Assembly (NCBI GenBank): GCA_910587325.1
Contig: CAJUKB010000040.1
Span: forward strand, 1-6,397
Length of the DNA stretch: 6,397 nt
Source of the DNA: an uncultured Bacilli bacterium
GTDB lineage: Bacteria > Bacillota_I > Bacilli_A > RF39 > UBA660
Reading direction: 5' to 3'
Below are positions 1 to 5,940 of the stretch, in pieces (within the stretch, counting starts at the first letter, position 1; the number at the start of each line of letters is the position of its first letter). The notes beneath the pieces are model-generated. The model did no database searches. It worked only from the letters and a program-made list of their open reading frames with translations, and was not told where the DNA came from. The position numbers were made by a program, and so were the translations under genes.

Positions 1-48
1 TTGTTCTTTGTACAATTATTCTCTTTAATTTAATTTCGCAAGATGTCT

Positions 49-57
49 ATTATAACA
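49..57 (-). promoter_or_regulatory. Extended -10 promoter reading out of the left edge
   Basis: On the minus strand the sequence reads TGTTATAAT, a perfect TATAAT with the TGn extension. The hexamer 17 bases upstream (TTTTAT) is a poor -35, which an extended -10 can tolerate. It lies just past the mscL terminator and points left, so it probably drives a gene outside the window. Confidence 0.45.
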
Positions 58-82
58 AAGACTAAATGAAAATAAAATGACT

Positions 83-114
83 AAAAAAAGAACCTATTAT
101 TTCACGTTCTTTTT
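83..114 (-). terminator. mscL intrinsic terminator
   Basis: The arms 85-93 (AAAAAGAAC) and 106-114 (GTTCTTTTT) are perfectly complementary over 9 bp with a 12-nt loop. On the minus strand a run of seven T follows or merges with the stem (83-89). The mscL stop codon (97-99) lies in the loop, so the upstream arm is still coding sequence. Confidence 0.75.
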
Positions 115-516
115 GGCTGTTCTTGGTTTTTGTGTTGTTTTTATAGCATCACGAATTTCTTTTAAAATAGAAAGTTCAGTTTCTGGAATTTCTTCTTTTC
201 TATCTTTTTTCTTTTCCTTTTTGTGTCCAAGTTGGGATAATTCATTTATAAATTTTACAAATAAAAATATACAAAAAGCGACAATTAAAAAATCAATGAT
301 ATTTTGAATAAAACTTCCATAAAGAATATGGGCATCTTTAATTGTAATCGATAGGCAACTAAAATCAATTCCACCTAAAAGTATTCCTAGTATAGGCATT
401 AAAATATCATTTACTAAAGAAGTGACAATTTTGCCAAAAGCTCCTCCAACAATCACCCCGACTGCTAAGTCTACGACATTTCCACGAGATATAAATTCTT
501 TAAACTCTTTTATCAT
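97..516 (-). CDS. mscL: Large-conductance mechanosensitive channel MscL
   Basis: This 139-residue protein is the pore that opens under high membrane tension and releases solutes during hypo-osmotic shock; family members work as homopentamers in the cytoplasmic membrane. The N-terminus (MIKEFKEFISRGNVVDLAVG) is the family signature: a short amphipathic helix, then TM1 at about residues 13-43 with the glycine-rich stretch VGVIVGGAFGKI. An external loop (44-68) leads to TM2 (about 69-93). A charged linker (98-110) and a C-terminal helix (113-126) follow, as expected for the cytoplasmic bundle. Length matches the usual 120-150 residues. The start is fixed by GGAGGT eight bases upstream. The gene stands alone, divergent from the Nudix gene, with its own extended -10 promoter and terminator. 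Confidence 0.97.
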   Translation of the reverse strand: MIKEFKEFISRGNVVDLAVGVIVGGAFGKIVTSLVNDILMPILGILLGGIDFSCLSITIKDAHILYGSFIQNIIDFLIVAFCIFLFVKFINELSQLGHKKEKKKDRKEEIPETELSILKEIRDAIKTTQKPRTAKKNVK

Positions 517-535
517 TACGATTACCTCCGAAAGT

Positions 536-544
536 ATTATACCA
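536..544 (-). promoter_or_regulatory. mscL promoter (extended -10)
   Basis: The minus strand reads TGGTATAAT, a perfect extended -10, about 20 bases before the mscL start. No good -35 is visible (AACAAA at 17-bp spacing). It gives a very short leader carrying GGAGGT. Confidence 0.6.
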
Positions 545-565
545 TAGCCATAAATAAATTTGTTA

Positions 566-574
566 TGTTATAAT
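566..574 (+). promoter_or_regulatory. Promoter of the Nudix gene (extended -10)
   Basis: TGTTATAAT is a perfect extended -10, 22 bases before the ATG at 597, with AAGGAG (586-591) between. The -35 position shows no recognisable hexamer. It sits back to back with the mscL promoter in an 80-bp divergent region. Confidence 0.55.
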
Positions 575-596
575 TAGATAGAAGGAAGGAGAAAAG

Positions 597-1220
597 ATGG
601 AATATTTAGATATTTATGATGAACAAGGAAATTTTTTAGGAAAAGAAGAAAGAAGTATTGTGCATAAAGATGCCTTATGGCATAAAACTGTTCATTGTTG
701 GCTTTACGATGAAGAGGGAAATGTATACTTTCAAATTCGTGCCGATAAACAAAAACTTTATACGACCGCATCAGGGCATGTAAAAGCAGGTGAAACTTTA
801 GAAGAGGCTTTTGGCCGTGAAATCAAAGAAGAAATTGGGTATAGTGTAGACTATACTAAAGCCAAACTTATTGATGTTGTGAAATTTGTAATGGATAGAG
901 AAGAAAGTGATGGCAGTATATTTAGGGATAGAGCATTTGCTAACGTTTATGGATGTATTTTTGAAGGAAAGCTAAATGAATTTGATTTTGATGAAGAAGA
1001 ACTTTCTGGAATTGTAAAACTAAATGCTAAAGATACGTTAAAAGTATTAAAAGAAGAACAAGGAACTCTTTCTGCGACTAAGTGTTATAAAGAAAATAAG
1101 GAAATAAAAGTAATTGATACAACTATTTACTTTGAAGATTTCTTAGTAAATAAAGGAGAAAATGCAATAACGAAATATGGTGAAGTATTAGAGTTTATTA
1201 TTGAAGAAATCAACAAGTAG
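597..1220 (+). CDS. Nudix hydrolase, Idi-like (COG1443 type)
   Basis: This 207-residue protein has an intact Nudix box at residues 60-82: G60, E66, R74-E75, E78-E79 and G81 fit GX5EX7REUXEEXGU exactly. It should therefore be a metal-dependent hydrolase of a nucleoside-diphosphate-linked substrate. The N-terminal part (MEYLDIYDEQGNFLG, then the HKDALWHKTVHCWL stretch) is typical of the group related to isopentenyl-diphosphate isomerase, but the complete catalytic box favours hydrolysis over isomerisation. The C-terminal 60 or so residues are lysine- and glutamate-rich and longer than a minimal Nudix fold. The substrate cannot be read from sequence. The ATG follows AAGGAG by five bases. No terminator separates it from miaA downstream, so the two are probably cotranscribed. 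Confidence 0.88.
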   Translation: MEYLDIYDEQGNFLGKEERSIVHKDALWHKTVHCWLYDEEGNVYFQIRADKQKLYTTASGHVKAGETLEEAFGREIKEEIGYSVDYTKAKLIDVVKFVMDREESDGSIFRDRAFANVYGCIFEGKLNEFDFDEEELSGIVKLNAKDTLKVLKEEQGTLSATKCYKENKEIKVIDTTIYFEDFLVNKGENAITKYGEVLEFIIEEINK

Positions 1221-1262
1221 GAAAATGATTTTATAATTAAAGCTTATTTAGGAGAAATGAAA

Positions 1263-1319
1263 ATGAATAAAAGATATGAACAGAAAACACATAAATTAAT
1301 GAAAGGCAAAAAAATTTGA
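1263..1319 (+). CDS. Possible 18-residue leader ORF coupled to miaA
   Basis: A short ORF (MNKRYEQKTHKLMKGKKI) starts eight bases after GGAG (1251-1254). An earlier in-frame ATG at 1257 is too close to that site. Its TGA (1317-1319) overlaps the miaA ATG in a TGATG junction, the classic arrangement for translational coupling. Eight of its 18 residues are lysine, arginine or histidine and there is no hydrophobic segment. I do not recognise a family. It may be a coupling leader that loads ribosomes for miaA, whose own ribosome binding site is only moderate, or a chance ORF in AT-rich DNA. Confidence 0.4.
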   Translation: MNKRYEQKTHKLMKGKKI

Positions 1320-2179
1320 TGATTTTAGCCATTGTTGGTCCCACCGGTGTTGGAAAAACCAAATTAAGTATAGAACTTGCTAAAATTTATAATGCTATTA
1401 TTGTCAATTGTGATGCAGTCCAAGTTTATCAAGAATTAAATATTGGAAGTGCTAAAGTAACAGAAGAAGAAAAAGAAAATATACCTCATTTTTTACTTGA
1501 TTTTGTAAGCCCTAATGAAAGATACACAGTCTATAACTATCAAAAGGATTTACGTAAAATTTTAGAAGATAACAAAGAAAAAAATATCATTTTGGTAGGA
1601 GGAACAGGCCTTTATTTAAAAGCAGGCCTATATGATTATGATTTTAAAGTAGAATCAGAAAGTAATACTTATGAAAATTTGAGCAATGAAGAGCTATATC
1701 ATTTAGCATTACAAAAAGATAAAAGTTGTTCTATTCATCCTAATAATCGCAAGCGTTTGGTTCGTTTTTTGAATAAAGATGGAAAAGAAGAAAAAGCATC
1801 ACCAAAACCTCTTTATGAAGCAACTTACATTGGACTTACAACAGATAGAGAAAATTTATATAACATTATCAACAAACGAGTAGAGATAATGTTTCAAAAT
1901 GGCTTATTGGAAGAAGCAAAAACATTGTTTTCTAAATATCCTAATTCTACTATTTTAAATAGTGCCATAGGTTATAAAGAATTAAAACAATATTTTTCTA
2001 ATGAAATTAGTTTAGAAGAAGCGAAAGAACTTATTAAAAAGAATTCTCGCCATTATGCGAAAAGACAATACACTTGGTTTAATAATCAAATGGAAATTAA
2101 GTGGTTTGATGTTGATTTTAACGATTTTTCTAAAACTAGCAAAGAAATCGTAGAATATATTGAAAACCAAAAGAAATAA
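1319..2179 (+). CDS. miaA: tRNA dimethylallyltransferase MiaA
   Basis: MiaA transfers a dimethylallyl group from DMAPP to N6 of A37 in tRNAs reading UNN codons, in the cytoplasm. From the ATG the protein has 286 residues. Visible motifs are the P-loop GPTGVGKT (7-14), DAVQVYQELNIGSAK (32-46, matching family DSMQVYRGMDIGTAK, with the catalytic-type Asp32), HFLLDFVSP (57-65), GGTGLYLKAGLYDY (94-107), NNRKRLVRFLN (142-152), SAIGYKEL (215-222) and the C-terminal KRQYTWF (248-254). It is about 25-30 residues shorter than the E. coli and B. subtilis proteins, mainly between 107 and 140, the insert domain that contacts the tRNA anticodon stem. All catalytic motifs remain. A TTG at 1316 is a possible alternative start better spaced from AAAGG (1302-1306); the ATG is preferred because it overlaps the upstream TGA. 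Confidence 0.95.
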   Translation: MILAIVGPTGVGKTKLSIELAKIYNAIIVNCDAVQVYQELNIGSAKVTEEEKENIPHFLLDFVSPNERYTVYNYQKDLRKILEDNKEKNIILVGGTGLYLKAGLYDYDFKVESESNTYENLSNEELYHLALQKDKSCSIHPNNRKRLVRFLNKDGKEEKASPKPLYEATYIGLTTDRENLYNIINKRVEIMFQNGLLEEAKTLFSKYPNSTILNSAIGYKELKQYFSNEISLEEAKELIKKNSRHYAKRQYTWFNNQMEIKWFDVDFNDFSKTSKEIVEYIENQKK

Positions 2180-2223
2180 AAAACGTATTTTAGTTTAATC
2201 TTATAATCTAAAATACGTTTTTA
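2180..2223 (+). terminator. Strong bidirectional terminator after miaA
   Basis: AAAACGTATTTTAG (2180-2193) and CTAAAATACGTTTT (2208-2221) form a perfect 14-bp stem with a 14-nt loop, ending in a T run on the plus strand and a run of six T on the minus strand. It starts one base after the miaA stop codon and can also stop transcription coming from the transglutaminase gene. Confidence 0.85.
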
Positions 2224-2339
2224 TCTGTAAATACACCAAAAAAGTTCTGCTTAAGTGTTAGAATCTTTGAAATTTTGTTAGAGAGGTGTTTTTTATAAAA
2301 AATATGGTAAAAAGAAAAAATTTAATTAAGGATTTTGAA

Positions 2340-2358
2340 AATGCTGCTGTTAAGCATT
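2340..2358 (-). terminator. Weak hairpin at the end of the transglutaminase gene
   Basis: AATGCT (2340-2345) and AGCATT (2353-2358) form a 6-bp stem with a 7-nt loop, followed on the minus strand by TTC. It overlaps the stop codon (2357-2359). The tail is poor, so it may only assist the terminator at 2180-2223. Confidence 0.3.
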
Positions 2359-3328
2359 ATTTTTTTAGTTCTGGATAAATCCGTTCACTAAAAATATGAT
2401 CAGTTACGACAACTTCTCCTTTATCGGCTTTTTCTAATTCTTTAGAACTAATTAAAAAATATTTATGTTGCAAATAATCTTTGCCATCTTCACTTACTGG
2501 GTCATCCCAAGTTAAATCTAAATGCAACCATTTGTTATCTAAAAAAACTGCATTCCAAACATGTCCAGAAATATCCTTTTGCATAAGTTCAGTTGCTACT
2601 TTAAAATTCTTAATTCCCATTTTTTCTAAGAAAAGAGCCATGGCATCGGTATAGCCACTACAAGTTGCATAGCCTTCAATTAAAGGACCATAGGCTTTGT
2701 AAGAGATGTACTTAGAATCGTCTTTGTCATTTCTTTCGACATCGTATTTGCTATTGTCTACAATATAATCATGGATTGCTTTAATTTTATCGTAATCACT
2801 CATATCTTTTGTAATCACTTGGTTGTAAATTTCATTTACTTTTTTGGTAACAATTTCTTTTTCTTCTTCTGTATACAAATAGTTAATATCAATATTAATT
2901 TCTCCTGATTCTGAAATGGACGTTTGAATATTAGAAAAACTATTAAAAGGGTGTACAAAATTATTAATATACGTGAGCGTTTCCGGGTCACCACTAATAG
3001 TTTCTACATCTTTAGTGCAGTCTTTATATTCACTAGGACAATAAAAGGTGAATGTTTTATATCCACTATTTGTAATAGTATAATAAATATTTAAAATATC
3101 ATTGTAACTAAGAGGAATAAAGTCCGTTGTATTCTGCACAAAAATAAAATCTTCTTCTTTTTTATATGTATTGGCATCATTTACAATTACTTCCGGATTT
3201 TTTTCTAAAGACGTTGCAATTTTATCCGAAATTTCTTCTACATGATAAAAAACAAAAGTAAGCAATAGTATACACAAAAGTGGAATAATATTTCTCTTTA
3301 TTAATTTCAATAGTATCACCTTTTTCAT
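2357..3328 (-). CDS. Membrane-anchored transglutaminase-like protein
   Basis: Up to 323 residues. A positively charged N-terminus and one hydrophobic helix (about residues 13-29) suggest a signal anchor, with the rest outside the cell. The C-terminal half is a transglutaminase-like (cysteine-protease fold) domain: DKIKAIHDYIVDNSKYD (180-196), then the putative triad Cys223 in YATCSGY, His256 in GHVWN and Asp271 in HLDLTWDDP. The triad is intact, so an enzyme is likely (protein cross-linking or peptide hydrolysis on the cell surface), but the substrate is unknown. Residues 30-175 match nothing I recognise. The ATG at 3328 lacks a ribosome binding site, whereas AAAGGTGAT precedes an in-frame TTG at 3310 by about five bases. 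The shorter form still contains the anchor and is probably the true one. The gene follows rpsT and its terminator on the same strand. Confidence 0.88.
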   Translation of the reverse strand: MKKVILLKLIKRNIIPLLCILLLTFVFYHVEEISDKIATSLEKNPEVIVNDANTYKKEEDFIFVQNTTDFIPLSYNDILNIYYTITNSGYKTFTFYCPSEYKDCTKDVETISGDPETLTYINNFVHPFNSFSNIQTSISESGEINIDINYLYTEEEKEIVTKKVNEIYNQVITKDMSDYDKIKAIHDYIVDNSKYDVERNDKDDSKYISYKAYGPLIEGYATCSGYTDAMALFLEKMGIKNFKVATELMQKDISGHVWNAVFLDNKWLHLDLTWDDPVSEDGKDYLQHKYFLISSKELEKADKGEVVVTDHIFSERIYPELKK

Positions 3329-3337
3329 TTTATCATT

Positions 3338-3370
3338 AAAAAATGAAGTACGCTAGTTATTACTTCATTT
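3338..3370 (-). terminator. rpsT intrinsic terminator
   Basis: AAATGAAGTA (3341-3350) and TACTTCATTT (3361-3370) form a perfect 10-bp stem with a 10-nt loop. On the minus strand it ends in a run of six T (3338-3343). The rpsT stop codon (3360-3362) spans the loop and the base of the first arm. Confidence 0.85.
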
Positions 3371-3623
3371 CTTTAATTTTATTTGATAGTCTAGATTTTT
3401 GTCTAGCTGCCGTATTGGATTTAATTAAGCCTTTTGCTACAGCATGGTCAATATTAGTTTTCATATCGTTAAATAAAGAGTTAGCTTTTTCTTTGTCTCC
3501 TGCTTTAATGGCAAGGTCACAATTCTTGATTAAATTTTTTACTCTTGCTTTAAGTTCATGGTTATTTTCTGTTTTCTTAGCAATCACTTTTACTGCTTTC
3601 TTAGAACTTTTAATATTAGGCAT
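3360..3623 (-). CDS. rpsT: 30S ribosomal protein S20
   Basis: S20 binds 16S rRNA early in assembly of the 30S subunit. From the ATG at 3623 it has 87 residues (MPNIKSSKKAVKV...), the usual length. It shows the family pattern: a very lysine-rich N-terminus, helices with NLIK and the motif ANSLFNDMKTNIDHAVAKGL (43-62), and a C-terminal KSNTAARQKSRLSNKIKEMK-type basic helix. The frame is open 13 codons further upstream, but AAAGGAG lies about seven bases before the ATG at 3623, which decides the start. It has its own promoter and terminator, and diverges from gpr just as rpsT does in B. subtilis. Confidence 0.97.
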   Translation of the reverse strand: MPNIKSSKKAVKVIAKKTENNHELKARVKNLIKNCDLAIKAGDKEKANSLFNDMKTNIDHAVAKGLIKSNTAARQKSRLSNKIKEMK

Positions 3624-3652
3624 AAAAATCTCCTTTCTTAAATTCACTAACA

Positions 3653-3681
3653 ATTCTATCAAAAGTATAGGACTTTTGCAA
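3653..3681 (-). promoter_or_regulatory. rpsT promoter (sigma-A type)
   Basis: The minus strand shows TTGCAA (3681-3676), 17 bases, then TAGAAT (3658-3653) preceded by TGA, which gives an extended -10. Spacing to the rpsT start is about 30 bases. The spacer is almost entirely a perfect inverted repeat, listed separately. Confidence 0.8.
3660..3678. promoter_or_regulatory. Operator-like inverted repeat inside the rpsT promoter
   Basis: CAAAAGT (3660-3666), five bases, ACTTTTG (3672-3678): a perfect 7-5-7 dyad lying between the -35 and -10 of the rpsT promoter and covering part of the -35. That placement is typical of a repressor site. No T run follows, so it is not a terminator. AT-rich DNA can produce such a repeat by chance. 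Confidence 0.35.
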
Positions 3682-3704
3682 GTATAATCCGTTAAATCCT
3701 ATGC

Positions 3705-3733
3705 GAGTAAAATAAAATTTATTTCTCATACTA
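3705..3733 (+). promoter_or_regulatory. Candidate sigma-G/sigma-F promoter of gpr
   Basis: CATACTA (3727-3733) is an exact forespore-type -10. GAGTA (3705-3709), 17 bases upstream, resembles the sigma-G -35 (GHATR) with one mismatch. The predicted start of transcription falls about at the AAGGAGG (3739-3745), leaving a very short leader. gpr is a forespore gene in B. subtilis, which fits. Confidence 0.55.
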
Positions 3734-3751
3734 AAGGTAAGGAGGCTTCTT

Positions 3752-4495
3752 ATGAAACAAAAACTTTTTTTAGATGTTGGAATGGATAGGATAGATACTA
3801 AATATAAATTGGAGGAAAAGAAAACAAGTAGCTTTAAAACTACACATTATGTAGTAGCAAAAGAAACAAAAAAGGAAATAAAAAAAGAAGTAGGAGATTA
3901 TTATGTTACGCAATTTACGTATGAAACTCTACTTACCAAAACGAATCTTATAACCAAAGAAGTAGAACGAATAGTAAAACTATTTTTAAAAAAATACCAA
4001 AAAACGAAAAAAGTGCTTATTGTAGGACTTGGAAATAAATTAGTAGACGGAGATGCCTTAGGAGTGATTACCACCGATAAAGTGATTGCTACTAATCAAT
4101 ATGTAGATTTTCTAACACTTCCTAAAATAGCTTTGTTTACCCCATCCGTTACAGAAAAAACAGGCATTAATTCTTTTAAACTTATAGAAATGGTGGTTCA
4201 AGACTTAAAACCGGATGTAATCATATTGATTGATTCTTTAGCAACAAAATCAGAGGAGTACTTAAATAGTGCCATTGAAATCAACGATACAGGCATTATT
4301 CCTGGAAGTGCTCTAAATTCCTCGAAAGAAATTAGTCATAAAACATTCGGAATTCCTGTCCTTTCTATTGGAGCTCCTTTGTGTTTAGAACTTCATAAAA
4401 AATTTTATACAAGTGTTTTCGTTCATGAAGTGATGGAAGCGACTTCAAATATTATTTCTAGCAGTTTAAATAATCTTTTTATCAAACATTCATAA
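3752..4495 (+). CDS. gpr: Germination protease Gpr (SASP-degrading)
   Basis: Gpr is made in the forespore as a zymogen and degrades the small acid-soluble DNA-binding proteins when the spore germinates. Family motifs are clear: VGLGNKLVDGDALG (91-104, with Asp101), FTPSVTEKTGI (129-139), IDSLA (160-164, with Asp161) and INDTGIIPGSALNSS (177-191), followed by FGIPVLSIGAP. The two Asp sit where the family's proposed aspartic catalytic residues are expected. At 247 residues it is much shorter than the roughly 370 of Bacillus Gpr: the C-terminal segment beyond the IGAPLCLE stretch is nearly absent, while the N-terminus (LFLDVGMDRID) still resembles the VRTDLAVEA region around the Bacillus propeptide cleavage site. 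AAGGAGG six bases before the ATG fixes the start. A sigma-G-like promoter precedes it and spoIIP follows. Confidence 0.93.
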   Translation: MKQKLFLDVGMDRIDTKYKLEEKKTSSFKTTHYVVAKETKKEIKKEVGDYYVTQFTYETLLTKTNLITKEVERIVKLFLKKYQKTKKVLIVGLGNKLVDGDALGVITTDKVIATNQYVDFLTLPKIALFTPSVTEKTGINSFKLIEMVVQDLKPDVIILIDSLATKSEEYLNSAIEINDTGIIPGSALNSSKEISHKTFGIPVLSIGAPLCLELHKKFYTSVFVHEVMEATSNIISSSLNNLFIKHS

Positions 4496-4507
4496 GGATG
4501 TTTTTTT
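4484..4507 (+). terminator. Weak terminator after gpr
   Basis: AAACAT (4484-4489) and ATGTTT (4498-4503) form a 6-bp stem with an 8-nt loop, ending in seven T (4501-4507). The gpr stop codon (4493-4495) is in the loop. The stem is AT-rich, so some read-through into spoIIP is expected. Confidence 0.45.
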
Positions 4508-4565
4508 ATGACATTTTTTTCTTTTTTCTTTTTATATACTGATAAAAAGGAAAGGAATAGGAATT

Positions 4566-5516
4566 ATGACAAAAAAATTTAAAAGTAAACGTAAATTAAA
4601 ATTTCGATACAAAATACTTTTTAGTATGAGTATTGTTTTTGTCTCCTTTATCTATATCTTTCATCTTCTTTACAATAAATTTTTAGTAAAAATAGACAAT
4701 GAAATGTTGATTAATCATTTAGTGGATTACAATTTAAATACTAAGAAGACCAATAACGTATTTTATGATATAGTAAATTTAAATAGTACCAATTTTTTAC
4801 TAAAGTATACTTTAGGGGTTGATACCATAAGGGAAGATGAAGAAGAAATTGTGAGTGGAGTGGAAGCTGGTTATATAGAAGATCCTTATGATGTCAAAGT
4901 AAAAGAACCCATTCTTTATATTTACAATACCCATCAAACAGAAGGATACCAAAAAAGTAACAATGCTTCTTATAACATTACACCAAGTGTTTTAATGGCT
5001 TCTTATATTTTAAGAGAATCTTTAAATGATTTAGGAATTCCATCCATGGTAGAAACAAATGACATAGCGGAGCTTTTAAGAGTGCATAGTTGGAAATATT
5101 CTTATTCTTATGCTGCTTCTAAAATACTTTTAGAAGATGCCATTCGTAAAAATCCAAGTTTAGTATATTTTATAGATTTACATAGGGATTCTATGAGTTA
5201 TGACATTACCACAACCACTATTGAGGATAAAAAATATGCCAAAGTATTATTTGTGATAGGGAAAGACCATCCTAATTATGAAAAAAACTTAAAAATGGCA
5301 GAGGCAATCAATGACTACATTAAAAATGTAAATCCTAAACTTACAAGAGGAATATCGCAAAAAGGAGGCAGTGGAGTTAATGGAATTTACAATCAAAATA
5401 TTAGTCCTAATGCCATTCTAATTGAACTTGGAGGACAATATAATAATATAACAGAAATTAATAACACCTTATCTATTCTAGCGGATGCCATTTACCATTA
5501 TGTGAAAGGGGAATAA
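4566..5516 (+). CDS. spoIIP: Stage II sporulation protein P (SpoIIP)
   Basis: SpoIIP is a peptidoglycan amidase/endopeptidase that acts with SpoIID and SpoIIM to thin septal peptidoglycan and drive engulfment of the forespore. The 316-residue protein has a basic N-terminus and one membrane helix (about residues 17-36). A low-complexity linker (40-110) leads to the SpoIIP catalytic domain: YIYNTHQTEGY (118-128, His123 and Glu126), the HSWKYSYSYAAS stretch (174-185), DLHRDS (204-209, His206), VLFVIGKDHPNY (227-238) and LIELGGQYN (285-293, Glu287). His123, His206 and Glu287 are the expected metal or catalytic positions of this amidase fold. AAAGGA and AGG upstream support the ATG. I see no convincing sigma-E promoter in the 70-bp gap after gpr, so expression by read-through from gpr is possible. 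The domain is complete. Confidence 0.93.
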   Translation: MTKKFKSKRKLKFRYKILFSMSIVFVSFIYIFHLLYNKFLVKIDNEMLINHLVDYNLNTKKTNNVFYDIVNLNSTNFLLKYTLGVDTIREDEEEIVSGVEAGYIEDPYDVKVKEPILYIYNTHQTEGYQKSNNASYNITPSVLMASYILRESLNDLGIPSMVETNDIAELLRVHSWKYSYSYAASKILLEDAIRKNPSLVYFIDLHRDSMSYDITTTTIEDKKYAKVLFVIGKDHPNYEKNLKMAEAINDYIKNVNPKLTRGISQKGGSGVNGIYNQNISPNAILIELGGQYNNITEINNTLSILADAIYHYVKGE

Positions 5517-5518
5517 GA

Positions 5519-5845
5519 GTGAAAAAGAAAGAAAGAAGTCCATTTTTTAAAATTTTAAGCGCTTTGTTTCTTCTGTTTATTAGTTTGTATATTGCATTAG
5601 AAAGCGGCTATTATGAAGCCAAAGTAAGTAAAAAAACAGCTATGACCGAAGAAAGTATTCAAAAATTTGAAGAGGATATTAAAAATGGTAATCCCATTGA
5701 TGTAAATTCTTATGTATATGAAGAACATAATGACTATAGCAACAATACCACAGATGCAGCCATCTTTATTGGAAGCAAAGTAGAATCTTTTATGTCGAAT
5801 GGAATTACAGAAATTTTTGATATTGTAAAATCGTTATTTACTTAA
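5519..5845 (+). CDS. Small membrane protein in the yqxA position after spoIIP
   Basis: This 108-residue protein starts at GTG, two bases after the spoIIP stop and seven bases after an AGGGG-type ribosome binding site, so it is translated from the same message. It has a basic N-terminus, one hydrophobic helix (about residues 9-26) and a mostly acidic extracytoplasmic part containing TEESIQKFEEDIKNG. The end (IFIGSKVESFMSNGITEIFD) looks like an amphipathic helix. In B. subtilis spoIIP is followed by yqxA (DUF3679), a protein of the same size with an N-terminal helix and a similar helical end. I infer a positional counterpart, but sequence identity is too low by eye to claim it. A sporulation role is inferred from context only. 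Confidence 0.82.
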   Translation: MKKKERSPFFKILSALFLLFISLYIALESGYYEAKVSKKTAMTEESIQKFEEDIKNGNPIDVNSYVYEEHNDYSNNTTDAAIFIGSKVESFMSNGITEIFDIVKSLFT

Positions 5846-5872
5846 AAGTTTTGTCTTGTTTTGTCGATTTAC

Positions 5873-5900
5873 TTGAAACTTTTCTTTTCTTCTATATAAT
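5873..5900 (+). promoter_or_regulatory. Promoter of the small hydrophobic peptide locus
   Basis: TTGAAA (5873-5878), a 16-base spacer and a perfect TATAAT (5895-5900). Predicted transcription starts near 5907. This gives a leader of about 80 bases before the GTG at 5988, long for this compact region. Confidence 0.7.
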
Positions 5901-5940
5901 AGCAACTCGGGTTATCAGTTAGTAGCGCATACGAAACTTA

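Noticed and set aside
77..307. Plus-strand 76-codon ORF opposite mscL.
   Set aside because: It runs antisense through a clearly conserved MscL and lacks a ribosome site.
1232..1237. TATAAT between the Nudix gene and miaA as an internal promoter.
   Set aside because: No -35 at acceptable spacing (TTGAAG at 1201 is 25 bases away) and no TGn extension; such hexamers are frequent in AT-rich DNA.
2286..2378. Short ORF from GTG 2286 or ATG 2304 (MVKRKNLIKDFENAAVKHYF, four more residues, TAA) in the miaA-transglutaminase gap.
   Set aside because: The purine-rich AGAGG is 17 bases from the ATG and overlaps the GTG, there is no promoter, and the ORF runs into the end of the transglutaminase gene. 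It may be a gene remnant, but nothing identifies it.
3343..3687. Plus-strand 114-codon ORF opposite rpsT.
   Set aside because: Antisense shadow of S20; no ribosome site at its ATG.
4508..4540. ATGACA and TATACT before spoIIP as a vegetative promoter.
   Set aside because: The spacer is 21 bases, too long, and the fit to sigma-E is also poor.
5844..5883. AAAAGTTT / AAACTTTT arms as a terminator after the spoIIP operon.
   Set aside because: The stem has one G-C pair and a 24-nt loop, so it would be unstable; it also overlaps the -35 of the next promoter.
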